Shown here: positions 9,209-17,700 of the stretch, in pieces | Layout: each line of letters starts with the position of its first letter | Position numbering within the stretch: the first letter of the stretch is position 1 | NCBI GenBank assembly: GCA_021774445.1 | Contig: JAJFJA010000055.1 | Coordinates: 62,001 to 126,000, forward strand | Direction: 5' to 3' | DNA length: 64,000 nucleotides | DNA from: Alphaproteobacteria bacterium | Lineage (GTDB): Bacteria; Pseudomonadota; Alphaproteobacteria; UBA6615 | The notes under the pieces: generated by a model | The model's input: the letters and a program-made list of their open reading frames with translations, nothing else | Told to the model about the DNA's origin: nothing | Databases searched by the model: none | Program-made: the position numbers and the translations under genes

Positions 9209-10468
9209 GTGTCCGAGACAGCCGCTTCAAGTTCGGCCGGCGCCGCTTCCCCGTTGGCGCCGGCGGCATTCCCACTGGTCCACCCGGTCCCCGGTGTCGA
9301 CCTGCTCGGCGCCGCCATTGGGCTGAAGAAACAGGTTGGTAGACGGGATCTGATGTTGGTCCGTCTGGCTCCGGATACCGCCATCGCCGGGACCCTGACA
9401 CGCTCGCGCTGCCCCTCGGCACCGGTTGACTGGTGCCGCCGGCAGCTCCCCGGCGGTTGTGCCCGGGCCATTGTCGTCAATTCCGCCAACGCGAACGCCT
9501 TCACCGGCACTGCCGGCGATCAGGTGGTCGACAATACCGTCGACGCCGCGGCGGCATTATTCGGCTGCCCGCGCGAGGAAGTGTTCGTCGCCTCCACCGG
9601 CGTCATTGGCGTGCCTGTCCCACCCCGTCACATCGGCGACAGCCTAGCCGCCTTGCTTGGCCGCCTGCGGCCCGATGCCTGGCGCGACGCGGCGGCCGCC
9701 ATCATGACCACGGATACCTTCCCGAAGGCGGCCAGCCGGCAGCTAGACCTGGGCGGCACCACCGTCACCATTTCCGGCATCGCCAAAGGCTCCGGCATGA
9801 TCGCGCCGGACATGGCGACTATGCTCGGTTTTGTCTTCACCGACGCGGCCATCGCCCCGCCGGCCCTGCAAGCGATGGTCGGCCGCGCCACCGACCGGTC
9901 CTTCAATTGCATCACCGTCGACAGCGACACCTCCACCTCCGACACCGTTCTCGTGGCGGCCACCGGCGCCGCCGGCAATACCCCGATCGCCGACCATCGC
10001 GACAAAGCCGCCCGGCCGTTTATCGACGCTCTTGAGGCCGTTATGGCCGATCTCGCCCAACAGGTGGTGCGGGACGGGGAGGGCGCCCAGAAGTTCATCA
10101 CCATCGACGTGTCCGGGGCGGCCTCGGCCCGCGCTGCCCGTCGTATCGGCTTGGCCATCGCCAACTCGCCCTTGGTCAAGACCGCCATAGCCGGCGAGGA
10201 CGCCAATTGGGGTCGTATCGTCATGGCCGTTGGCAAGGCCGGCGAACGTGCCGACCGGGACCGCCTGTCCATCGCCATGGGCGGTGTCACCATTACGCGC
10301 AACGGCCAGCTTGAGCCCGGGTATGATGAGACCCCGGTGGCCGAGCATCTGCGCGGCCAGGAAATCCACATCGCCGTGGATGTAGGGGTCGGCAAGGGCC
10401 GCGCCACCGTTTGGACCTGCGACCTGACCCACGGCTATATCTCGATCAATGCCGACTACCGCAGCTGA
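9209..10468 (+). CDS. argJ: Bifunctional glutamate N-acetyltransferase / amino-acid N-acetyltransferase
   Basis: Transfers the acetyl group from N-acetylornithine to glutamate (cyclic arginine synthesis) and may also use acetyl-CoA. The 419-aa precursor contains the autoprocessing site KGSGMIAPDMATML: the family self-cleaves between Ala and Thr of ATML to give two chains, the new N-terminal Thr being the nucleophile. The conserved VNSANANAFTG segment and the C-terminal DLTHGYISINADYRS ending are present. The start is a GTG; AAAGGACC lies about 11 nt upstream. The 3' end is overlapped by 20 nt by the next gene. Confidence 0.96.
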   Translation: MSETAASSSAGAASPLAPAAFPLVHPVPGVDLLGAAIGLKKQVGRRDLMLVRLAPDTAIAGTLTRSRCPSAPVDWCRRQLPGGCARAIVVNSANANAFTGTAGDQVVDNTVDAAAALFGCPREEVFVASTGVIGVPVPPRHIGDSLAALLGRLRPDAWRDAAAAIMTTDTFPKAASRQLDLGGTTVTISGIAKGSGMIAPDMATMLGFVFTDAAIAPPALQAMVGRATDRSFNCITVDSDTSTSDTVLVAATGAAGNTPIADHRDKAARPFIDALEAVMADLAQQVVRDGEGAQKFITIDVSGAASARAARRIGLAIANSPLVKTAIAGEDANWGRIVMAVGKAGERADRDRLSIAMGGVTITRNGQLEPGYDETPVAEHLRGQEIHIAVDVGVGKGRATVWTCDLTHGYISINADYRS

Positions 10469-11291
10469 GACCGGCTGCAGCAGCGTCCGACTGACCACGC
10501 CGCGGCTGCTGCTTCGGCCACTCCACCCCGGCGAAATGGCGGCTCTGTCCGACATCACCGAGCCATTGCTCACCGCACCCAGCAAGCAGATCCTTGCCAT
10601 CACCCGCCGCGAGCAGGATGACGTCATTGGTTTACTCTGGCTTCAGCCAAACGCCGACGGGGCGCAGCTAGCGTTCTGGTTGGCTTCGCCGTTCCAGTGC
10701 CGGGGCTATCTTGCCGAGGCGATGCGCCGCCTGCTGCGCCACGCCTTCGAAAACGCCGGCCTGGCCCAAATTCGGGTCAGCGCCGCGACGTCGTCCCACA
10801 CCCGCGACAGTGTGTTAGGCGAGATCGGCTTCGGACCGCGGGATGGCGGCGGTTTTGCCATCACACGCCAGCATTGGCTGGCTGAGCAGGCGCCGCCGAC
10901 GATCCTGGTCAGTGCCGCGGTCTTGATTGACGCCGACGACCGCATTCTGCTGACCCAACGTCCGGCCGGCAAGGAAATGGCCGGTCTGTGGGAGTTTCCC
11001 GGCGGCAAAGTCGAGCCCGGCGAGACCCCCGAGGCCGCACTGATCCGCGAACTCCGCGAGGAACTCGGCGTCGACACCGTGCAGAGCTGCCTGGCCCCGC
11101 TAACCTTCGCCAGCCATCATTACGAGCACTTCCATCTGCTTATGCCGCTATTTGCCTGCCGCATTTGGCAGGGCACGCCGACCCCCCGTGAAGGTCAGCA
11201 GTTCGCCTGGGTCCGCATCGATAAGTTACGCAATTACCCGATGCCGCCCGCCGACGAACCCCTGGTCGCCATCCTCCGCGACTTTCTCTAA
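10449..11291 (+). CDS. Fusion of GNAT acetyltransferase and MutT-type Nudix hydrolase
   Basis: 280 aa with two domains in one uninterrupted frame. Residues about 12-145 resemble a RimJ/RimL-type GNAT domain (LTTPRLLLRPLHPGEMAAL at the front, RGYLAEAMRRLLRHAF as the acetyl-CoA site). Residues 150-280 are a MutT-like Nudix domain with the full box at 185-208, from GGKVEPGE to REELGV, which fits GX5EX7REUXEEXGU. The Nudix half should remove 8-oxo-dGTP from the nucleotide pool; the GNAT substrate is unknown. Start ATG overlaps argJ by 20 nt, so translation is coupled. Bifunctional GNAT/Nudix proteins after argJ are, from memory, known in Rhodospirillales. Confidence 0.9.
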   Translation: MPTTAAETGCSSVRLTTPRLLLRPLHPGEMAALSDITEPLLTAPSKQILAITRREQDDVIGLLWLQPNADGAQLAFWLASPFQCRGYLAEAMRRLLRHAFENAGLAQIRVSAATSSHTRDSVLGEIGFGPRDGGGFAITRQHWLAEQAPPTILVSAAVLIDADDRILLTQRPAGKEMAGLWEFPGGKVEPGETPEAALIRELREELGVDTVQSCLAPLTFASHHYEHFHLLMPLFACRIWQGTPTPREGQQFAWVRIDKLRNYPMPPADEPLVAILRDFL

Positions 11292-11305
11292 GCCAGGCCC
11301 CCACG

Positions 11306-11339
11306 CCCGTCATTGCGGGCAAAGCGAAGCAATCCATCG
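11306..11339 (+). repeat. REP-like dispersed palindromic element, copy A
   Basis: Core GTCATTGCG (11309-11317) followed by GGCAAAGCGAAGCAATCCAT. The same outer blocks, GTCATTGCG and GCAATCCA, occur again at 35909-35959 and 48480-48520. This copy lies in the 66-bp gap between two convergent genes. Short elements of this form are common between genes in alphaproteobacterial genomes. Confidence 0.6.
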
Positions 11340-11357
11340 CCCGTCCCGCACCCGACT

Positions 11358-12527
11358 TCACACACCCAACGCCGCCCGCACCTTGCGGCCGAGCCCCTTG
11401 AGCCGTGGCACCGGCTCATTGGCAAAGACGAAACGGATATATTGCGGCCCGTGTTCGATCCCCCAGCCGGCCGTTCCGGTGGCGCACACGCCCCGCTCAA
11501 ACAGCCGCTCCGACATGGTCGCGCCGTCGATGCCGAAATCCGACACCCGCAGCAGTAGCGACCAGCCGCCCGCCGGCACGCCTACCGGCAGCCCGTCCAG
11601 CTCCGCCAGCACCATGTCCCGGCGTGCCTCCAGTTCCGCCACATAGCCGGACAGGGTTTCATAGGAGCGTTCCAGCGCGATCGCTGCGGCATCCTGGGCG
11701 ATCCCCACCGGCACCACCACATTGGCCAGCGACACCGCGATCAGGTCCGGCATGAAGGCCTCGGGCGCCACCACCCAGCCGACGCGCCACCCGATCATGC
11801 GCAATTCCTTCGCCGCCGAGCCCACCGTGATCGTCCGTTCCGCCATCCCCGGTAGCCCGGCGGGATGGATCACCGTCCGGTCGTCGAACAGCAGACGCTC
11901 CATGGCGCTGTCGAGGATCAGCAGCAGGTCATGGGCGACGCACAGCTCGGCGATCAGCGCCCAGTCGGCCGGGTCGAACAGCCCGCCGCTTGGCATCGAC
12001 GGCGACATCAGCAGCATCGCGCGGGTCTGCGGTCCGACGACCGTCCGCAGCGCCTCCCGGTCCAAGCGCCATTCGCCGCCCGGTTGGAAGACAAACGACA
12101 CGAAGCGTGGCACGCCGCCGGCCAGATGCACGCGATTGATCAGGCCGGCATAGGTCGGGTCGGTCACGATCACTTCATCGCCCACCTCGACGGTCGCCAG
12201 CAGCACATTCAGGATGCCCGACAGCCCGCCGGCCGAGATGATGCAGTTGCGTGCCCCGTCATAGGTGACCCCCGACAGTTCCGTGACATGCGCCGCCGCG
12301 ACGTCCCGCAGATGGCTCTGGCCGACGAACGGCAGATAGCTGTTATCGGCATCATGGCTCGCCGCCTGCCGGGTGCGGGCGACCGCTTCGGGATCCGGCG
12401 GAATATCGACATCCAGATTCTCCAGGCGCAGCAGATCGCGGCCGGAGGCATCGGCGAGGGACCCCATACGATCGACGCCGATACCGGCGATATGCTTAAG
12501 CCGCGCCGGCCGCCGAGAAATTGTCAT
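11358..12527 (-). CDS. PLP-dependent class I/II aminotransferase
   Basis: 389 aa, fold type I aminotransferase. The PLP-binding lysine is Lys240 in GSAAKELRMIGWRVGW, the signature of aspartate-aminotransferase-like enzymes; SAGGLSGILNVLLATVEVGDEVIV and LLMSPSMPSGG fit the cofactor-binding region. A TTG two codons upstream is possible, but the ATG at 12527 has GGAG 7 nt before it. Substrate is not predictable from the sequence. It is divergent from a GntR-type regulator with only 35 bp between starts, so the regulator probably controls it. It might deaminate an amino acid whose ligand form binds the regulator (inference). Confidence 0.9.
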   Translation of the reverse strand: MTISRRPARLKHIAGIGVDRMGSLADASGRDLLRLENLDVDIPPDPEAVARTRQAASHDADNSYLPFVGQSHLRDVAAAHVTELSGVTYDGARNCIISAGGLSGILNVLLATVEVGDEVIVTDPTYAGLINRVHLAGGVPRFVSFVFQPGGEWRLDREALRTVVGPQTRAMLLMSPSMPSGGLFDPADWALIAELCVAHDLLLILDSAMERLLFDDRTVIHPAGLPGMAERTITVGSAAKELRMIGWRVGWVVAPEAFMPDLIAVSLANVVVPVGIAQDAAAIALERSYETLSGYVAELEARRDMVLAELDGLPVGVPAGGWSLLLRVSDFGIDGATMSERLFERGVCATGTAGWGIEHGPQYIRFVFANEPVPRLKGLGRKVRAALGV

Positions 12528-12543
12528 GGCCAAGCTCCAGATT

Positions 12544-12556
12544 ATAGATTATCTAT
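12544..12556. promoter_or_regulatory. Palindrome in the divergent gap, likely GntR operator
   Basis: ATAGAT, central T, ATCTAT: a perfect 13-bp palindrome in an AT-rich stretch in the middle of the 35-bp gap between the aminotransferase and the GntR gene. Outer flanks also partly match (AT at each end). Position and symmetry suggest an operator that would silence both promoters. TATGAT at 12554-12559 on the plus strand could be a -10 box. Confidence 0.55.
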
Positions 12557-12562
12557 GATTTC

Positions 12563-13234
12563 ATGACCCAGTCCCTCGTGCAAGACACTGTCGATGACGA
12601 CCGGTCCGTCGCCGGCGGCATTGCCCGTGCCCTCGCCAGCCGCATCGTCCAAGGGCACCTCCCCCCGGGCGAGCCCATTCGCCAGGATCACGTCGCGGCG
12701 GCGTTCAAGGCCAGCCACGTCCCGGTCCGCGAGGCCTTTTGCAGGCTCGAGGCCCAGGGCCTCGTGGTCAGCCAGCCGCGCCGCGGCGTGCGCGTCGCGC
12801 CGCTTGAGCCGCGCGCGCTATTTGAAGTGACTCAGATGCGCGTTTCTCTCGAGGTCTTGGCGCTCCGCCGCGCCGTCCCCAAGCTCACCGCCGGCGACAT
12901 CGCCGAGGCTCAAGCCGCCCTGCTGGAAGCCGCTGCCAGTGATGACATTGCGGTGTGGGAGGTCGCCAATCGGCGCTTCCACAATGCCCTCATGCGGCCT
13001 TGTGCCATGCCCCGGCTGTTGGTCACGATTGCCGATTTACAGAGCGCCGCGGCGCGTTACCTGTTCGCCACCTGGCGAGACTTCGACTGGCAGCCGCGCT
13101 CCGACATCGAACACCGTGCCCTGCTTGTGGCGGCGCGCGCCGGTAACGTCGAAGTGGCGGGTGTCATATTGCGCGCCCACATCTTGGCTGCCAGTGAAAC
13201 CCTGCACAACGCCCTCGTCGACCGCGAACCCTAA
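12563..13234 (+). CDS. GntR-family transcriptional regulator (FadR subfamily, FCD domain)
   Basis: 223 aa. A winged helix-turn-helix at about 17-85 (GHLPPGEPIRQDHVAAAF, VPVREAFCRLEAQGLV, RRGVRVAPL) is followed by an all-helical FCD ligand domain (about 95-215) with histidine-containing segments NRRFHNALM and DIEHRALLVAA that typically bind metal or an acid ligand. Most likely it represses the divergent aminotransferase through the palindrome at 12544-12556. No Shine-Dalgarno precedes the ATG and a -10-like TATGAT sits 3 nt upstream, so the true start or a leaderless mRNA deserves thought; GTG at 12578 is an alternative. Confidence 0.9.
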   Translation: MTQSLVQDTVDDDRSVAGGIARALASRIVQGHLPPGEPIRQDHVAAAFKASHVPVREAFCRLEAQGLVVSQPRRGVRVAPLEPRALFEVTQMRVSLEVLALRRAVPKLTAGDIAEAQAALLEAAASDDIAVWEVANRRFHNALMRPCAMPRLLVTIADLQSAAARYLFATWRDFDWQPRSDIEHRALLVAARAGNVEVAGVILRAHILAASETLHNALVDREP

Positions 13235-13275
13235 GGGCTACAATCTCACCGGGACAGCCGAGAACGGGACGGTCG

Positions 13276-13923
13276 ATGTTGACGATATGGGGCCGACGCA
13301 GCGCTTTCAACGTCCAGAAGGTGTTGTGGCTGGTCGGCGAGTTAGGCCTCGCCCACCGGCATATTGAGGCGGGCGGCAGGGCCGGCGGTCTGGATACACC
13401 CGCGTACCGCGCCATGAACCCGCACGGCCGGGTACCGGTGATCGACGATAACGGCACCGTTGTCTGGGAATCCCATGCCATCTTGCGCTATCTGGCGGCG
13501 CGCTACGGAAAGGACAGGTTCTGGCATGAAGATCCGGCACAGCGCTCGCAATTCGATCGCTGGATGGATTGGGCGCAAACCACCCTCCAACCCGACTTCC
13601 TCAGGGGCGTGTTTTGGGGTTTCTATCGCACGCCCGAAGCGCAACGTGACTTGACCGCGGTGACCCGCAGCGTCGCCCGTTGCGCCGCTCATTTCACCCT
13701 GCTCGACGCGTTGTTGGCCGATCGGCCGTTCATGCTCGGCGACGAGCTGACACTCGCCGATATTCCGATCGGTACCCATCTTTACCGCTATTTTGGCCTC
13801 GAAATCGAGCGCCCTGCCATGCCGTATGTCGAGGCCTGGTACCAGCGCCTCCGGCAGCGTCCCGCCTACCAACAGAATGTCATGATCCCGTTTCACGACC
13901 TCTTCGGTCGCCTCGACTACTAG
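13276..13923 (+). CDS. Glutathione S-transferase family protein
   Basis: 215 aa. N-terminal thioredoxin-like domain (1-80) with NPHGRVPVIDDNGTVVWESHAI, containing the cis-proline VPV and the ES glutathione-binding pair; C-terminal helical domain with LADRPFMLGDELTLADIPIG, the conserved N-capping/hydrophobic-staple region. An N-terminal Ser/Asn pair (RSAFNVQKV) is the likely catalytic position as in bacterial beta/theta-like enzymes. Substrate unknown. It lies 41 bp after the GntR gene and could be co-transcribed with it. Confidence 0.92.
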   Translation: MLTIWGRRSAFNVQKVLWLVGELGLAHRHIEAGGRAGGLDTPAYRAMNPHGRVPVIDDNGTVVWESHAILRYLAARYGKDRFWHEDPAQRSQFDRWMDWAQTTLQPDFLRGVFWGFYRTPEAQRDLTAVTRSVARCAAHFTLLDALLADRPFMLGDELTLADIPIGTHLYRYFGLEIERPAMPYVEAWYQRLRQRPAYQQNVMIPFHDLFGRLDY

Positions 13924-14097
13924 GGCCGTTTCTTCGTGGCCGGCGACAACGAGACGGCGGCGACGCTATTCAAAGATCGTATCTCGATCAATCCGAGCAC
14001 GGATCCATCGCACGTCGTGCGGACGCCTGCCGAAATATGACCTCGGGGAGGCTGATCCTGGTCCGATACCGGCAAGCGGCAGGATGGGGTGTTTGAG

Positions 14098-16353
14098 TTA
14101 GCCCGTGACAGCCAGATCCGGAGGCTCCGAAACAATTCGTGCCGCCGGGAAGCGCACAGTGACCGTGGTGCCGACATCGACTTCGCTTTGGAGTTCCAGC
14201 GAGCCGCCGTGCCGTTCGACTAACGATTTAGTCAGTGGCAGGCCAAGGCCGGTTCCTTCGTGTTTCCGGGCGAGCCGGCCGTCGATCTGTCCGAACAGTG
14301 ACATTGCCTTCGGAACATCCTGCGGCGTAATGCCAATTCCGGTATCCGCGACCCGAAACGCGTAGCCGCCCTCGTGACGGCACCAGACCTTGATCGTTAC
14401 CTTGCCACCCGATTCTGTGAATTTGATCGCGTTGGACAGAAGATTGACCAGGATCTGCTTAAGCTTGCGCTCGTCCGCATAGAGCCCCGGCAGACCATCC
14501 TGGATGTCGGCGGTAAGCTCGAGGCCCGCCTGATCCGCGCGTTCCCGCAACATCCGCATCACGGCACGCAGCGTCACTTCCACGTCGATTTCATCTTCGT
14601 GAAGCTCGTCCACGCTTGATTCGATCTTCGACAAATCCAGAATATCATTGATCAGGTCGAGTAAGTGCCGTCCGGCTTCGCAGATGTCTCGGCCATAGTC
14701 ACAGTACTGACTGTTGCCGATCGGCCCCATGGTCTGCCGGGCGATAATCTCCGAGAAGCCGATAATAGCGTTCAAGGGTGTGCGCAACTCATGGCTCATA
14801 TTGGCGAGGAACTCGGACTTGGCGCGGTTGGCGATCTCCGCTTGTTCCTTGGCCGCCAGCAAGCCGCCCTCCATCTGCTTACGTTCAGTAACGTCGCGAT
14901 TGATGCCGACCAGACCGACGACCTGGCCTCCTTTGATCACCGGGACTTTGGTGGTTGAGAGCCAGAGCGTTTCCCCATCGGGACCGCGAAAATGCTGCTC
15001 TTGCTCGAGCATTGCTTGCCCTGATTCCATCAGTTGCTGCTCGCTGGCGAAGAACTCCGCCGATACGTGCGGCGGGTGAAAGTCGAAGTCGGTCTTACCG
15101 ATCATCTCTTCCGGAGATCCGGCACCCATCTGAGTTGCCGTTTTGGCGTTGGCCGTCAGAAAACGACTCTCCTTGTCCTTGGCGTAGACCATTTCGGGCC
15201 AGGCGGCCATCAACGTCCTAAGGAGTGTGCGCTCCGACTCGAGCTCGGCTTCGGTTTCCTTGAACGCGCTGATGTCGCGCAAGATGGCCGTGAACACCGT
15301 CTCGTTATCGATATCGAGTCTTGATATTGATACGCGTGCCGGGAAATCGCTGCCGTCTTTGCGGCAGGCCCATACCTCTTCGCGATCGAACATGTATCGA
15401 CTGATATCGGTGCCTTCGGCAAACCTATCGATAAGTCCGCGGTGCCTGCCCCGGATTCTGGGCGGCAAAAGCAAATCGATAGGCTGGCCGAGAACTTCCT
15501 CGGCCATGTAACCGAACGTTTGCTCGGCGCCCTTGTTGAACAGAACGATGGACTGATTCTCGTCAATCGAGACGATCGCTTCGGCCGCGATGTCCAGGAT
15601 GCCGGCCAGGCGCCTTTGCGTGGTGCGCAGTGTCGTCTCCATGTGCTGCGTACCGCTGACGTCCTGCACCGTTCCGGCCGAGCGGATCGCCTCCCCGGCA
15701 TCGTCAAAGGTGAATTCGCCCCGCGCGGTCACCGTACGCTCAAGGCCGCTTGGTAGAGGAATGCGGAACGTGGCCAGGAAAGGTGCATGGGCCTCGATCG
15801 CGTCTCCTAGGGCACGCGCGAAGTGGGCCCGATCATTGGGATGTATCCGTCCCACAATGCTCTCAAAGTCTGGTTTATCGCCCGGTCCGAAGCCGAATAA
15901 CCGAAGAAATTCGATTGAACACGTCACCTCGCCCGATTTTCGGTCCCGGACCCAACTGCCGAGCTTGGCGATCTGCTGTGCTGCCGCCAGGTTGGCTTGA
16001 CTTTCGCGCAAGTCCTCAATGGCTTGTGCCTGCGCCGCGGTGGCATTCTTGTGGCGCACGACCATCAAGGCGGTGAACCAGATGGCCAATATGGCCAGCG
16101 CGCGATTCGCCAAGACATGGCCGAGCAAGCCGCCAGCCGGGGAGAGAAAAAAACCGAGGATCGTAAGGGCGGAGCAGGCGGCAGCCCAAAACCAGGAAGG
16201 TTTGTTCCCCGATAGCCGCGTCGTGAGGCCGATCACCAACACATAAGGCATGCCACCGGCAATCCCCAAGGGCAGGCGCTGATCGACGACGAGAATGCCG
16301 ATGGCGAGCGCGCTCAGAACCAACCATCGAAAGATCGAAGAGGACATTGTCAT
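14098..16353 (-). CDS. Membrane-bound hybrid-less sensor histidine kinase with three PAS domains
   Basis: About 751 aa. Order: four predicted membrane helices (roughly residues 5-100, a compact MASE-like sensor), a short coiled linker, then PAS domains at about 125-240, 255-370 and 375-500, a HisKA domain with phospho-acceptor His521 in NMSHELRTPLNAIIGFSEI, and a HATPase domain with NLLSNAIKFTESGG, VADTGIGI and GTGLGLPLTKSLVERHGG. No receiver domain. The frame can also start at GTG 16392; ATG 16353 or 16347 gives a start just before the first helix, and none has a convincing ribosome-binding site. No response regulator is adjacent, so this is an orphan kinase with unknown signal. Confidence 0.93.
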   Translation of the reverse strand: MTMSSSIFRWLVLSALAIGILVVDQRLPLGIAGGMPYVLVIGLTTRLSGNKPSWFWAAACSALTILGFFLSPAGGLLGHVLANRALAILAIWFTALMVVRHKNATAAQAQAIEDLRESQANLAAAQQIAKLGSWVRDRKSGEVTCSIEFLRLFGFGPGDKPDFESIVGRIHPNDRAHFARALGDAIEAHAPFLATFRIPLPSGLERTVTARGEFTFDDAGEAIRSAGTVQDVSGTQHMETTLRTTQRRLAGILDIAAEAIVSIDENQSIVLFNKGAEQTFGYMAEEVLGQPIDLLLPPRIRGRHRGLIDRFAEGTDISRYMFDREEVWACRKDGSDFPARVSISRLDIDNETVFTAILRDISAFKETEAELESERTLLRTLMAAWPEMVYAKDKESRFLTANAKTATQMGAGSPEEMIGKTDFDFHPPHVSAEFFASEQQLMESGQAMLEQEQHFRGPDGETLWLSTTKVPVIKGGQVVGLVGINRDVTERKQMEGGLLAAKEQAEIANRAKSEFLANMSHELRTPLNAIIGFSEIIARQTMGPIGNSQYCDYGRDICEAGRHLLDLINDILDLSKIESSVDELHEDEIDVEVTLRAVMRMLRERADQAGLELTADIQDGLPGLYADERKLKQILVNLLSNAIKFTESGGKVTIKVWCRHEGGYAFRVADTGIGITPQDVPKAMSLFGQIDGRLARKHEGTGLGLPLTKSLVERHGGSLELQSEVDVGTTVTVRFPAARIVSEPPDLAVTG

Positions 16354-16694
16354 CGCGGCGGTACCCAGGGTTGGTAGCCATACTACCGGCACTTGGTTAA
16401 TTCCAGATTACCGCCTGCTTCGAGGGGTAGCCTCAAAGGCGCACGATATAGCTGTCTTTCGGACTAGAAGGTGTGATGGAAAACGCCACGATCGGTGTAA
16501 GCATATCTGCCAGGTCACGCCTGTTTCAGGCGCTCCTAACGATCTTTCATTATACCGCCGTCAAAAGGCGTCGTGCACGCTGACCGGCAATATTCATCGA
16601 CCAAGAGTCCGAAGGCGCGCGGATGTACGCGTAGGAACCCACCGCCACGCGTGTCCGTGTCGTCCACGCTCAAACTTGGGTGGCCGGACCTGTA
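16354..16694. other. Gene-free 341-bp region upstream of the histidine kinase
   Basis: No coding frame with support. On the minus strand a perfect TATAAT (16554-16549) could be the -10 of the kinase promoter, with a poor -35 (TGCACG) 17 bp upstream, leaving a leader of about 190 nt. Within that leader lies the inverted repeat CGCCTG-TTT-CAGGCG at 16518-16532, which may be an operator or a small hairpin. The rest shows nothing recognisable. Confidence 0.4.
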
Positions 16695-17618
16695 TCAGGT
16701 GCGCATCTTCGGCGCGGCCAGGTCTCCCGCCGGTCGCTCGGTGGTGTCCAGGGCGTCGGCCAGGCGCGCCGCCGCCGACCCCGGCCGCAGCGGTTTTGGT
16801 TGTGTTGCGGCCGGTTTCCAGCCGGTCAGGAAGATCAGCTCGAACGTGGCCGGCAGCCGGCCGTCGTCGCCGGCGAACATGTCCTGGTAATGGCTGGCGG
16901 CGGCCAGCAGGGTGCGCCGGCCGGTCGGGTATCGCCGGCGCTCATGCAGGATGTTGCTCTCCCCCATATCCCGTAGATCCCGCATCAGGCTCAGCGCCTC
17001 GCCGTAGGTCACGTCGGTGCGGTCGATGTCGGCCACCGGCATCGCGAAGCCGGCCCGCTGCAGCAGTCCGGCCGCGGTCTGCAAGTCGATAAACGGTGCC
17101 ACCCGAGGACTGACGCCGCCCGCCACCGCGGCTTCCGCCGCCAGCCAGGCTTGGCGCAGCTCGGTCAACGTCTCGCCACCGAACAGCACCGCGAGAAACA
17201 GCCCGTCCGGTTTCAGCGCCGCCTGGATCTGTGTCAAGGTACCCGGCAAGTCATTGACCCAATGCAGGCTGCAGCAGGACAGGATCAAGTCGACGCTGTT
17301 TGCCGCGAACGGCAGAGCCTCCTCGTCGGCCACCGCCGCCGGGCCGTTCGTTCGCCGCACCATCGCCTCCGCCAGGTCGGTCTCGATGAGCTGCCCGATC
17401 TGGTCCGGAGCCCGATCTGCCAGGGCTTGGCGCACCGGGCCGTCATGGGCGCCGAGGTCGAGGGCCAGCGGAAAATCTCGGCGCACGTCGGCCAGCCGGT
17501 CCGCCAGCCGCGTGGCTGCTTCGACGAACAGAAAACCATGCGTCCCCTGCCGCGTCGCGGCGCGGTTGCGCCGTTGGCGCAGCAGGCGGCGGTCGAACGG
17601 CGGGTTTGATTCGGTCAT
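16695..17618 (-). CDS. Class I SAM-dependent methyltransferase, BioC/NDUFAF5-like
   Basis: 307 aa. Rossmann methyltransferase signature: FPLALDLGAHDGPVRQAL (motif I), VADEEALPFAANSVDLILSCCSLHWVNDLPGTL (motifs II-III), and ALKPDGLFLAVLFGGETLTELR. The family includes BioC and the mitochondrial complex I factor NDUFAF5, and in alphaproteobacteria this gene classically stands beside comF and grxC as here. An NDUFAF5-like role in respiratory complex I assembly is inferred from context and family, not shown. A TTG start at 17630 is possible; ATG 17618 is preferred. It is divergent from comF (82-bp gap). Confidence 0.85.
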   Translation of the reverse strand: MTESNPPFDRRLLRQRRNRAATRQGTHGFLFVEAATRLADRLADVRRDFPLALDLGAHDGPVRQALADRAPDQIGQLIETDLAEAMVRRTNGPAAVADEEALPFAANSVDLILSCCSLHWVNDLPGTLTQIQAALKPDGLFLAVLFGGETLTELRQAWLAAEAAVAGGVSPRVAPFIDLQTAAGLLQRAGFAMPVADIDRTDVTYGEALSLMRDLRDMGESNILHERRRYPTGRRTLLAAASHYQDMFAGDDGRLPATFELIFLTGWKPAATQPKPLRPGSAAARLADALDTTERPAGDLAAPKMRT

Positions 17619-17700
17619 ACTGTCCGGCAATATGGGTTAAGCGGTTGTCTGGCGTAAAGGCCACGCGGGCCGGCGCCGCCGAGAAAGGAAAGCCTATCGC

